A stretch of 42,008 nucleotides of DNA from an uncultured Oscillospiraceae bacterium. GTDB taxonomy: Bacteria > Bacillota > Clostridia > Oscillospirales > Oscillospiraceae. Below are positions 23,419 to 32,300 of the stretch, in pieces. A program made the translations under genes and the position numbers. Numbering within the stretch: position 1 is the stretch's first letter; each line of letters begins with the position of its first letter. The stretch spans positions 1 to 42,008 of the forward strand of contig CAJTSQ010000020.1 in assembly GCA_910578735.1 (NCBI GenBank). The letters run 5' to 3'. The notes beneath the pieces were generated by a model. The model worked only from the letters and a program-made list of their open reading frames with translations, was not told the DNA's origin and did not search any database.

Positions 23419-24015
23419 TCACAGGTAAAACCGCCAGGGAAAATCCACCGCCTCCTGGGCGTAGTCAATACCCACCCTGGGACCGGTCCGGACCGCCTCG
23501 GGGGCCGGGGGGCGGCCGGGGAGGAGGTACAGCCCGTTCTCTGGCCGGGTCAGGTCAAGACCGTTCTGGGCCCGGGTGAGGCCCAGCCCCAGGCACAGCT
23601 TGCCGGGACCGTTGAGAAAGTTTTTCCGCTGGTAGGCGGTCATATCTTTTTCCTTGCATCCAAAGCGGTTTTTTGCTATAATATCCCCGTTTGAGACAGG
23701 CTCCGCCCCGCGGATCAGGACGGCGGCGGGCTCCCCCGGGGCCTCGGTGACAAGGTTGAGGCAGTGGTACATGCCATAGATCAGGTAGAGATAGGCCGTC
23801 CCAGGAGGGGCGAAGAGGGTCTCGGTGCGGGGGGTGCGCTTGTATCCGTAGGCGTGGCAGGCCTTGTCCATCCGGCCGATGTAGGCCTCGGTCTCCGTGA
23901 TTCGGCAGACCAGCCGGGTCCCGTCCTCCAGGACACGGACGATATCCCGGCCCAGCAGGTCCCGGGCCGCTGTGAGGGTGTCCCGGGCGTAAAAATCTTG
24001 TGTGAGGATGTCCAT
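23419..24015 (-). CDS. DNA-3-methyladenine glycosylase (AAG/Mpg family)
   Basis: This 198-residue base-excision repair enzyme cuts alkylated or deaminated purines from DNA. It has the family's catalytic glutamate block ETEAY (41-45), the segment HAYGYKRTPRTETLFAPPGT, then AYLYLIYGMYHCLNLVTE lining the base pocket, NGPGKL and the C-terminal RVGIDYA. Length is normal for bacterial members. It is divergent from the EamA transporter with 65 bases between the starts, too short for me to pick a promoter with confidence. It converges on the SLH gene. Confidence 0.95.
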   Translation of the reverse strand: MDILTQDFYARDTLTAARDLLGRDIVRVLEDGTRLVCRITETEAYIGRMDKACHAYGYKRTPRTETLFAPPGTAYLYLIYGMYHCLNLVTEAPGEPAAVLIRGAEPVSNGDIIAKNRFGCKEKDMTAYQRKNFLNGPGKLCLGLGLTRAQNGLDLTRPENGLYLLPGRPPAPEAVRTGPRVGIDYAQEAVDFPWRFYL

Positions 24016-24080
24016 GTGATCCCTCCCTGTCCCCTATCCTACCATTGAGAGTCCAAATTTGCAAGCTGGAGTTGATATCC

Positions 24081-24980
24081 ATGTCCCCCAAAACTATGAA
24101 GCTGCTGGCCAAGCCCATGCTGTTCGGAGCCGCCCTCATCTGGGGCACCTCCTTCTTCATTATGAAAAATGCCCTGGATGTGATGCCGGTATTCTTCCTG
24201 CTGGCCATCCGATTCACGGCCGGAGGGCTGCTGCTGGCGGCGATTGCCTGGAAGAAGTGGCGGGAATTTACCCCCGACTACCTGTGGCGGGGAGCGGTCA
24301 TCGCGGGTTTTTTGTTCCTGGCTTATGCGGTGCAGACCTTTGGGCTGGCCCGTACCACCCCCTCCAAGAACGCGTTCCTGACGTCGGTATACTGCGTGCT
24401 GGTCCCCTTCCTCACCTGGGCGGTGGTGAAGCGGAAGCCCGACCGGTACAATGTGGCCGCCGCGCTGCTGTGTGTGACAGGGGTGGGGCTGGTGTCCCTT
24501 ACAGAGGAGCTGACCATCAACGGCGGAGACCTGCTTACCCTGCTGTGTGCCATCTTCTACGCCAGCCATATCGTGGCTGTGGCCAAGCTGTCCCTCGATA
24601 AGGACATCACTCTGCTTACCGTGTTTCAATTTGCCTTTGCCGCCCTGTACGCCTGGGTGTGCGGGGCCTGCACCGAGACCTTCCCCGCCGCCGCCCTCAC
24701 CGATCCCGCACTCCTGCTGCCGATGCTCTACCTGTGTTTCATGGCCACTACAGTGGCCCTGCTGTTCCAGAACGTGGGGATGATCTGGTCCGACCCCGCC
24801 TCTGCCTCGGTGATCCTCTCTCTGGAGTCGGTGTTCGGGGTGCTGTCCTCCGTGATCTTCTACGGCGATCCGGTGACCGGCCGGCTGCTGGCCGGCTTTG
24901 CCCTGATCTTTGTGGCGGTGGTGTGCTCGGAGACAAAATTTTCCTTTTTACGGAATAAGAAAAAAATTCGGACGGCGTGA
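24081..24980 (+). CDS. EamA/DMT-superfamily transporter
   Basis: This 299-residue integral membrane protein has about ten helices in two EamA repeats. The first repeat begins MLFGAALIWGTSFFIMKNAL and the second begins near GDLLTLLCAIFYASHIVAVA. It also has the family's late SVILSLESVFGVLSSVIFYGD stretch, which is strongly conserved. Such proteins export or import metabolites such as amino acids or nucleosides; the substrate is not predictable. The ATG at 24081 is preceded by CTGGAG; an in-frame TTG at 24072 is too close to it. The stop codon lies in the loop of the terminator hairpin. Confidence 0.92.
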   Translation: MSPKTMKLLAKPMLFGAALIWGTSFFIMKNALDVMPVFFLLAIRFTAGGLLLAAIAWKKWREFTPDYLWRGAVIAGFLFLAYAVQTFGLARTTPSKNAFLTSVYCVLVPFLTWAVVKRKPDRYNVAAALLCVTGVGLVSLTEELTINGGDLLTLLCAIFYASHIVAVAKLSLDKDITLLTVFQFAFAALYAWVCGACTETFPAAALTDPALLLPMLYLCFMATTVALLFQNVGMIWSDPASASVILSLESVFGVLSSVIFYGDPVTGRLLAGFALIFVAVVCSETKFSFLRNKKKIRTA

Positions 24981-24995
24981 GCCGTCCGGATTTTT
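24969..24995. terminator. Bidirectional terminator between the EamA gene and the surface-polysaccharide operon
   Basis: CGGACGGC-GTGA-GCCGTCCG is followed by GATTTTT on the plus strand and by AATTTTTTTC on the minus strand. The EamA stop codon TGA (24978-24980) is in the loop. Confidence 0.9.
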
Positions 24996-27201
24996 ATGGT
25001 CTTGTACGTTCCAGCAGCTCCAGCAGCAGGCGCTCGTTTTCTCGGGCGGCCTGGGAGAGCTGGGCGGATTTTTTTTGCAGGCGGGCCAGTACCCCGCTGT
25101 AATCGGCCATGAGGGCGTCCGCCTGGCGGATGGCCTCATGACTGTCAAAGGTATCCACCTGGCCGGCAGAGGGCAGGTCCAGCTCCTCCAGGTAGCTGGA
25201 CACCTTGGGGTCGTACACCAGTCCCACGGCGGGCACCGCCATGCGGGCGGCAAAAATCAGGGTGTGCAGCCGCATGGCCAGGCAGAGCTTGGCCATGCCC
25301 AGCACCCCCATCAGCTCTCGGGGCGTGGCGGGGGCCTCCAGCACATAGGAGGGCTCCTCCATGTGGGCTTGGACCTGGGCGGTAGCGGCCCGGTCCCGGT
25401 CCGGCTGCATCAGCAGAAAGAGAATCTCCAGGCCGTGGGCCCGGCGCATGTGGTCGCACAGCTTGGCCAGCTCCGCCCAGAAGGAGTCCAGGGTGCGCCA
25501 GTCCCGGACGGATACCGCAGCGAAAGGCTGGCCCGGGGACAGGCCGGCGGAGGTCAGCAGGGCGGCGGAGCGCTCCGGCCCGGTGGGCTCCAGGTGAAAC
25601 ACCGGGTCGGCCGTGACCTGGGCGGCGCGGGTGACTCCCATCTCGGCCAGCTCCCGGGCGGAGCTGTGATCCCGGAGGGTGACCACGGTGGCCCGCTCCA
25701 CCACCCGCTTGACCCGCCGGCGGTTGGCTGGCCGGCGCACCGGGCCGATGCCGTTGGCATAGAGCATCACCGGCTTGCGGAGCAGCTGGGCGCAGCGGAT
25801 AACAGAGAGGTAGTACAGCAGAGAGCGGGTGGAAGTGGTGTCCTGAAGCAGGCTCCCGCCGCCGGACAGCAGGGCGTCTCCCCTCCGCAGGGCGGAGAGA
25901 ACGCCCAGAACCTGAAAACGGGAGACGGCGTCCAGGCCGTACTGGCTGCGGGTCATCTCCGGGTCGTTGGATAAAACCGTGATGGCCACCTCGTCGCTGG
26001 CGGCCTGGATGGCGTGGAGGATGGACTCCAGAATGGCGTCGTCCCCGGCGTTGCCAAAGCCGTAGTAGCCGCTCATCACCACCCGGTATTTCTTCCGCCG
26101 GATCTTGCCGTACACAGACAGACAGTCATCCCCCATGCGGCGGATGGAGTAGCGCTCTTGGACCACCTGGCGGCCGAAGGCTCCCAGAGCTTGCCGCTCC
26201 TTCAAAGGCAGGGCCAGGGCGGCGGTGATGGAGGCAAAGAGCTGGTCCTCGGTGGAGACGGGGTCGGTGCGGCAGCAGAAATTGGTGTCTACCGCTTTGT
26301 CAAGCAGCTCCCGGGTGAACAGGCCGGTGTGGCCCTGGGCCCCGGAGAGCACCGCCGGCTTGCCGGCGGCCATGGCCTCCAGCGCGGCCCGGGATACCCC
26401 CACAAACAGATCGCAGGCGGCGACGATGCGGTTGACGTCGGTGCGGGGGCCGGTGAGGACCAGGCAGGTCTGCCCCAGGGACCGGTTGACCGCCTGGGCC
26501 TGGGCGGACAGCTGGCTGTAGACGTCGCCGCCGCCGGTAATCAGAATGCGCAGTCCAGGGACAGTCTGGGACAGGCGGGGAGCCAGGGCGATCAGCTGCC
26601 GGGCGGTGTGAGAGCTGGCCTGATCCAACCGGCTGACGTGGCCGATTACCGGGCCGCTGTCCAGGGCGAACTCGCTGCGGACCTCCTCCCCGGATACCTG
26701 GGGGGAGAATTTTTCCGTGTCGATGCCGTTGATGGTGAGGGTGATCTGTTCCCTGGGGAGACTGTACTGCTCCATCAGATAGTCCCGGATGTCCTCCGAC
26801 ACGGCCAGGGTGTGCTCACCCCAGTTGGACAGCAGCTTCAGGGCCCTGTTGGCCTGGTACACCCCATGGCAGGAGGTGACAAAGGCAAACTTCATCCACC
26901 GCTGAAGCAGGCCGCACAGAAAGGCGGGGATGCGGGCATGGGCATGGACTACGTCGGGCCGCTCCCGGCGGATGACCTGCCGGAGGATGCGGGCGGCCCG
27001 GACCATAGAGCTCAGACTGCGCTGATGGAGCGGCGCCAAGTAGTGGCGGATGCCGGCAGCGGTGATCTCGGGCACGTAGACGCCGCCGTTGGAGACGATG
27101 GCCACGTCGTGCCCCCGGCCCTTCAGTTCCTTGGCCAGCTCCACAATGTGGGTCTCCGCCCCGCCGATATCCAGACCCATGGTGGCCATCAGGATTTTCA
27201 T
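24994..27201 (-). CDS. Fusion of GT4 glycosyltransferase and CsaB-type polysaccharide pyruvyl transferase
   Basis: This 735-residue protein joins two enzymes. Residues 1 to about 365 form a GT-B glycosyltransferase of family 4: MGLDIGGAETHIVELAKEL at the start, a DVVHAHARIPAF segment and VGVSRAALEAMAAGKPAVL, the donor-binding EX7E-like region. From about 371 a CsaB domain begins (VVMSGYYGFGNAGDDAILES), with ALLSGGGSLLQD, YANGIGPV, AMRLHTLIFAARM and VGLVYDPKV, all typical of the pyruvyl transferase family. CsaB adds ketal pyruvate to secondary cell wall polysaccharide, creating the site that SLH modules bind. The C-terminal 35 residues are a helical tail (RLQKKSAQLSQAAREN). GAGGGGGAA precedes the ATG. 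It is the last gene of the operon. Confidence 0.93.
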   Translation of the reverse strand: MKILMATMGLDIGGAETHIVELAKELKGRGHDVAIVSNGGVYVPEITAAGIRHYLAPLHQRSLSSMVRAARILRQVIRRERPDVVHAHARIPAFLCGLLQRWMKFAFVTSCHGVYQANRALKLLSNWGEHTLAVSEDIRDYLMEQYSLPREQITLTINGIDTEKFSPQVSGEEVRSEFALDSGPVIGHVSRLDQASSHTARQLIALAPRLSQTVPGLRILITGGGDVYSQLSAQAQAVNRSLGQTCLVLTGPRTDVNRIVAACDLFVGVSRAALEAMAAGKPAVLSGAQGHTGLFTRELLDKAVDTNFCCRTDPVSTEDQLFASITAALALPLKERQALGAFGRQVVQERYSIRRMGDDCLSVYGKIRRKKYRVVMSGYYGFGNAGDDAILESILHAIQAASDEVAITVLSNDPEMTRSQYGLDAVSRFQVLGVLSALRRGDALLSGGGSLLQDTTSTRSLLYYLSVIRCAQLLRKPVMLYANGIGPVRRPANRRRVKRVVERATVVTLRDHSSARELAEMGVTRAAQVTADPVFHLEPTGPERSAALLTSAGLSPGQPFAAVSVRDWRTLDSFWAELAKLCDHMRRAHGLEILFLLMQPDRDRAATAQVQAHMEEPSYVLEAPATPRELMGVLGMAKLCLAMRLHTLIFAARMAVPAVGLVYDPKVSSYLEELDLPSAGQVDTFDSHEAIRQADALMADYSGVLARLQKKSAQLSQAARENERLLLELLERTRP

Positions 27202-27222
27202 CGGGTTCCCCCTCTTTGCTTC

Positions 27223-27726
27223 TTAATAGGAAATATCGGCCACCATGCCGGAGAACTGGGCAAGCCGGGTGTAGTAGGTTCGGGAGGAGTTGACGCCCAG
27301 GTCATAAATGCGGTTAATCATCACACTCTTGCCGTTGACCAGGCCGGTGCCCTTCACGGTCAGCAGCAGATCCACGGTCTGCTCCGACTCCACCAGGGCG
27401 GTGGTGCCGTCCGCAAAGGAGGCAATGGTGGTGCCCGGGTCGTGCTCTACCTGGATATCGGTGATCTCACCCAGGGGGCGGTCGCCGCTGGCATAGCTCT
27501 GGTCGTAGAGTCCGTCCCCCACACGGATGGCGTTGGCTACATAGATGCGGGCCCCCCTGACCCGAACCTGGAAGGTGATGCTCTGTTCGGCGACGCTGGT
27601 GCCGGTGTGGGCCTGTACGCTTTTGAAGTGCAGAGCGACGGCCATTACCGCCACTACCGCCACCACCAGCAGGTCGATGACGCTGATCTTGCCGAACAGA
27701 CGGCCGTTGTGGTCAATAAGTTTCAT
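27223..27726 (-). CDS. DUF4330-type membrane-anchored protein (second of two)
   Basis: This 167-residue protein starts with the DUF4330 signature (MKLIDHNGRLFGKISVIDLL) followed by one membrane helix (VVAVVAVMAVALHF), then an outer beta-rich domain of about 130 residues. The molecular role of the family is unknown; it is found next to polysaccharide and cell-surface genes in clostridia. Its start overlaps the previous gene by four bases (ATGA), and the GT4-CsaB gene follows 21 bases later, so it belongs to the same transcript. A structural or chain-handling role in polysaccharide assembly is an inference from position only. Confidence 0.8.
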   Translation of the reverse strand: MKLIDHNGRLFGKISVIDLLVVAVVAVMAVALHFKSVQAHTGTSVAEQSITFQVRVRGARIYVANAIRVGDGLYDQSYASGDRPLGEITDIQVEHDPGTTIASFADGTTALVESEQTVDLLLTVKGTGLVNGKSVMINRIYDLGVNSSRTYYTRLAQFSGMVADISY

Positions 27727-28232
27727 TTCTGCACCTCCTCCAGGGCGACAATGGGGCCGCTGCCCATATAGCCCTGGCCTTTGACGTAGGCGGTGGTACC
27801 CACCAGAAGGGTGTAGCCGCCGCCCACCACCAGGCTCTCCTCGGTGGACGTGCAGGTGGCCTCCACGGTTACCAGCACGTCCTCATAGCCCTCTAATACC
27901 GCCTGTACCTGCCGGCGGTTGACCTGATCCAGCACCGGCATCTCGGAGGGGACTGCCTGGACGGAGACCACCTGGCCGATGGAGTATTTCTTGATGTTGT
28001 CGAAGAGCTGATCCCCCGGCTCGATCAGATAGCTGGTCCCCGGGGCCCAGCGCTGAAAGCGGATGGTGTAGCGGACTGTGGAGGCGTGGGAGGAGATGGG
28101 GGACGCCTCGGGGGACACTTGGGGCTTGACGGCCCGCCACAGCAGGAAGGCCCCCGCCAGCAGGGCGATCACCAGGACGGCGGCGTCAAACAGGTTGAAC
28201 CGCAGGCGGAATTTTGGCTTGTTCTGTTCCAT
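27723..28232 (-). CDS. DUF4330-like membrane-anchored protein (first of two)
   Basis: This 169-residue protein has a short basic cytoplasmic head (MEQNKPKFRLRFN), one membrane helix (LFDAAVLVIALLAGAFLLW) and an outer domain with the same size and order of strands as the gene that follows. The two appear to be diverged paralogues. The N-terminal DUF4330 signature is weaker here, as the IDEKGRLFGK-type start is missing. The ATG follows the stop of the glycosyltransferase directly (TAAATG), with AAAGGAG upstream. It overlaps the next gene by four bases. The function is unknown; a paired or heteromeric role with its neighbour is plausible. Confidence 0.72.
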   Translation of the reverse strand: MEQNKPKFRLRFNLFDAAVLVIALLAGAFLLWRAVKPQVSPEASPISSHASTVRYTIRFQRWAPGTSYLIEPGDQLFDNIKKYSIGQVVSVQAVPSEMPVLDQVNRRQVQAVLEGYEDVLVTVEATCTSTEESLVVGGGYTLLVGTTAYVKGQGYMGSGPIVALEEVQK

Positions 28233-29342
28233 TTATTTGGCTCCTTTCAGGATATCCAGGTAGACCTGTTCCACATTTTGGGCAAATATTTGGCCGGTAA
28301 ACCGGGTCTGGAAAATCTCCCGGGCCCGGACGCCCATGCGGGCCCGGTCATCGGGGCTGTCCATCAGCCGGGCGATGGCCCGGGCCAGGGCGGCGCTGTC
28401 CTGCATGGGGAAGATCAGACCGTTTTCCCCATTCTGGATCAGGGCTGGATTGCCGCCGCAGTTGCTGACCACGGCGGGCAGGCCGATGCTCATCCCCTCC
28501 AGCAGGGAGAGGCTGGAGGTCTCGCTTACATAGGAGGCGTTGACCTGAAGGTCCATAGCCCACAGGGCCCGTTCCACCTCCCGCACGAAACCGGCAAGCA
28601 CCACTGTACCCTGGGGCAGGGCGGCGGACCGGCGGCGGACTTCTTCCAGGTAGTTCCCCTCGCCGGCGACCAGCAGGCGGACCGGGCGGCCCTTCAGCTG
28701 TTCCAGAGCGTCCAGCAGGGTGCTGTGGCCCTTATACTCCTCTACCCGGGCCAGGATGCCCACGACAAAGTCGCCGGGGCCAAAGCCGAAGGTCTCCCGG
28801 GCCTGCCGGCGCTGCTCTGGGGTGGGGAGGGGAAGGGGAGAGACGCCGTTGAGCATCTCATGGATGCGCCGGTCAGGAATGCCCGAGGCGCGCAGGATGC
28901 TGCGGGCGGCGGGTCCCACCGCAACCACGCCGTCGGCCAGCAGGCCGTCCAGCCAGCCGTTGACCGTCCGCCCCGGCCAGGAGGCCAGCAGTTTGCCGGG
29001 GGGGAAGGCGCAGTGCTTGGTGTATACCACCCGCCGGCCCTCCAGGCGGCCGGCGATCCGGCCGGTGAGGGAGCCGTGGGTGTGGATCAGCTGAGGGTCC
29101 AGCTGTCGGATGAGGCGGCGCAGAGGGGCCAGGGCCGCCCGATCCAGGGATCTGTCCGCCATGGCGTCGACCTCGTGGGCGGGCACGTCCAGGGTTTGGA
29201 CCCGCTGGGTGAGGGCGCTGCCCCGGGGGAGGACCACATCGACATGAAAGCGGCTGCGGTCGTAGTATTGCAGGTAACTGAGCAGGCTGCGCCCGCCGCC
29301 GCCGATGTTGGTGTCGCTGATGATTTGCAGGACGGAGATCAC
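28233..29342 (-). CDS. Glycosyltransferase family 4 (GT-B fold)
   Basis: This 369-residue cytoplasmic enzyme begins VLQIISDTNIGGGGRSLLSY, the acceptor-side loop of GT4 enzymes, and has IHTHGSLTGRIAGRLEGRRV. Its C-terminal donor domain has VGILARVEEYKGHSTLLDAL and ETSSLSLLEGMSIGLPAV (the EX7E motif), then a NGLIFPMQD segment. It should add a sugar from a nucleotide donor to a lipid-linked polysaccharide precursor. The start is a GTG whose last two bases overlap the preceding stop (GTGA), with GGAGGTG upstream, so it is translationally coupled to the MurJ/ligase fusion gene. Confidence 0.92.
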   Translation of the reverse strand: MISVLQIISDTNIGGGGRSLLSYLQYYDRSRFHVDVVLPRGSALTQRVQTLDVPAHEVDAMADRSLDRAALAPLRRLIRQLDPQLIHTHGSLTGRIAGRLEGRRVVYTKHCAFPPGKLLASWPGRTVNGWLDGLLADGVVAVGPAARSILRASGIPDRRIHEMLNGVSPLPLPTPEQRRQARETFGFGPGDFVVGILARVEEYKGHSTLLDALEQLKGRPVRLLVAGEGNYLEEVRRRSAALPQGTVVLAGFVREVERALWAMDLQVNASYVSETSSLSLLEGMSIGLPAVVSNCGGNPALIQNGENGLIFPMQDSAALARAIARLMDSPDDRARMGVRAREIFQTRFTGQIFAQNVEQVYLDILKGAK

Positions 29343-32300
29343 GCCGGCGGCACCTCCTCGCCGGTCAGCCGGGCCCAGGCGGCGCCCAGGCCCAGGACGG
29401 CCCAGAATACCAGGGTCACCCGGAAATTATAGAAGGAGTAGTCGGTCATGCCCTGGGCCAGAAAACCCATCACCCCGGCCAGGGCGGCGGCGGGGAACAG
29501 CCGGGTGCGCCAGTCGGGGCACCGGCTGATGGAGATACACAGCTGCCGCGTGAAGGAGAAGATCAGCAGCAGGAAGAACAGCAGCCCCCAGATGCTGGCA
29601 TCGGACACCAGCTGGAGCAGCAGGTTGTGGGAGTGCTGGGCGTAGGCGGCGGCGTAGCCGTAGGCGGGGTAGACCAGGTTGAAGGCCTCGGTCCCCGGGC
29701 CGATGCCGCACAGCCAGTAGTCCTTTAGCATGGCCAGGGAGCCCATCCAGATGGAGACCCGGTAGGAGGTGGAGCTGTCCTTCAGGTTGCCGATGCTGGT
29801 AAAGCGGTTGATGACCGTGTCGGGCATGAGGAAGTACAGCGCAGCCAGGACCACAGGGGCCAGCAGGATAAGCTGGGGCTTGAGCAGCAGCACGAAGACG
29901 GTTCCGGCGATGAGAGCGCCCAGCCAGCCGCCCCGGGAAAGGGTGAGGACCAGGGCCAGGGCAATGAGTCCGCAGCAGCCCAGCCACCACAGCCGTTCCA
30001 GGTTAGTCCGGGCGGAGAGCAGCAGGGCCCCGCCCAGAGGCAGGATGAGCACCAGGTACTCCGCCAGCATGTTGGGGTTTTGCAGGGTGCTGAACACCCG
30101 GGTGGTGACATCGGAAAACATGTCGCTGTCCAGCCAGCTGGCTGCGCCGGTGACGCCCAGCAGATACTGACCGATGCCGATGAGGGACACCACGGCCGCC
30201 GAGAGCACCAAGGCCTGGGTGAAAAGGAGGGTCAGTCTCCGACCGGTGAGGGCGTTTTCTACCACCAGGGCGAAGAGGGAGAAGCAGATAAAAAGGATCC
30301 CGGGCTGGAGGCTCCCCCTGGGGGTGACGGACAGGAGAGTGGCCACTAGATAGATGCCGCAGAACAGAAGCAGATATTTGTTCATGGGGGAGTAACATAG
30401 AGTCCGCTCCCGCTGGCGCAGCAGGGTCAGAGCCAGGGAGGCGAAGCAGATCAGCACCAGGCCCAGTGCCGCCATGGTGGGCAGCAGGGGGGACAAGGCC
30501 GCAGTTCCGGCACACCACAGACCGCAGTGGAGGAACACGCTGCCGGAGAACAGCCGCTCCAGCCGCAGCGCCTCGTACAGCCGGCACAGAGCGCCGTGCA
30601 GGCGCAGCCAGAGCCGGCAGAAAATGCTGCTCTCAGAGGCGGCCTGGGCCCAGGGGCGGGGATGGAGAAACCAGCGGACGACCCCGCTGGACCGCCACTG
30701 CCGTCCAAACCACAGGTACAGGGCCGTCAGGGCCCGCCAGAGCAAGCTGGCGTCCAGCACATCCTTGACTTGTTCCATGACTTGACCTCGCTTTGTTAAG
30801 TTGGCACCCTCAGGCTGGGCGGAACCGGCGGCCATGGAGAGCAGCAGCCGGGTCTCCTCTACCCGGAGAATCAGGGTGAGGAGAAAGTAGAGAACCGCTC
30901 CGCCCAGGGCGCTCAGGGCCAGGACCAGCAGTTCCCCTTTCTTCCCGCCGGGGAGAAGGGCCGCCAGCGTCCCCTGGGCCTTCCACACGCACAGGCCCAT
31001 GGCTCCGGCGGACAGCGCCATTTTGCACAGCTCCCGGAGGGCTGTTCCGTCCAGAAGCCTGTCCTCGCCCCGTTGAAGGGGCAGGAGGAGGAGCAGGGCG
31101 TACACCGTGGAGGCGGCCGCCCCGGCCAGGGCCAGCCCTGCCACCGAGAAGCGGTCCGCCAGCGCCCAGCACAGCAGGAGGTTGACCGCGATGGCGGCCA
31201 CCCCGGCCAGCAGGGGGGCCCTGCCCTGCTGCCTGGCAAAATAGGCCCGGCTGAGGACGTTCTGCAGGGCATACCCCGCCATCCCCAGGGACATCCAGCG
31301 CAGAGCGGTGGCGGTGATGCCGGCAGAGAAGGCGTCAAACTGTCCGCCGCCGTAGATCAGGGAGATCAGAGGCCGGGCTACCGCGGCCAGACCGGCCGAC
31401 ATGGGCAGGATGAAAAACAGGCTGACCCGCAGCGTCTGGCGGATGGTGGCGCGAAATTCCCCCTCCCGGCCTCCGGCGGTGAGCCGGGACAGCTTGGGGA
31501 AAATCACATTGGTGACCGACAGGATAAAGACCCCGGCAATGACCAGATAGAGGTTGGAGGCGTACTCCAGGGCGGCTACCCCGGCCCCGTCGTACAGCCG
31601 GGAGCCGAAGCGGGCGTTGATGGCCTGGTTGATGGGCAGCACCCAGGTGGATACCACCACCGGCCCCATGAGGGTCAGTACCTTTTTCATACCCTCGGAC
31701 CGGAGGTCCAGGCCGGGCTGAAAGCGGAAGTCCAGCCGGCGCAGGGGGGGCAGCTGGATGACGCCCTGGAGAAACCAGCCCAGCAGATAGGCTGCCGCCA
31801 GGCCGTAGATGCCCAGAGACTTGTCCAGGGTGAAAAAATAGCCGATGATGACCAGGTTGGACACTGTGGACATGAGAGCGGGGGCGGTGAAGTGGTCCTG
31901 GGCCTGGAGAATGCCCACCAGGGAGAAGGCCAGGCCGGAAAAGAGTACCGTGGGGAACATCACCCGGGTGAGGGAGACGGCCAGCGCGGTGGTCTGAGGG
32001 TCTGAGTAGTCGGCGAAAAGGGCAATCAGAGGCTGTGGAAATGCCATTCCCACCAGGGTGAGGGCGCCGGTGAGCAGGGCGATGACCGTGAGGAAGGAGC
32101 CGGCGAAGCGCATAGCCTCCCTCCGGCCCTTTTTTTCCAGGTATTCGCTGAATACCGGGATGAAGCAGGCCGCGATGGCGGAGGCAAACACCGCGTCAAA
32201 AAACACCCGGGGAATGCGGCTGGCCGTGAAAAAGGCGCTGGCCGCCGGACCGGTGCTGTAGTGGACGGCCAGAAGCCGGTCACGGTACAGGCCCAGCACC

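Noticed and set aside
26014..27771. Plus-strand open frame of 585 codons opposite the GT4-CsaB gene
   Set aside because: Antisense shadow caused by third-position GC bias; no recognisable domain and it crosses two real gene ends.
28086..29432. Plus-strand open frame of 448 codons opposite the GT4 gene
   Set aside because: Antisense shadow with Gln/Gly/His-rich content; the minus strand carries the GT4 motifs.
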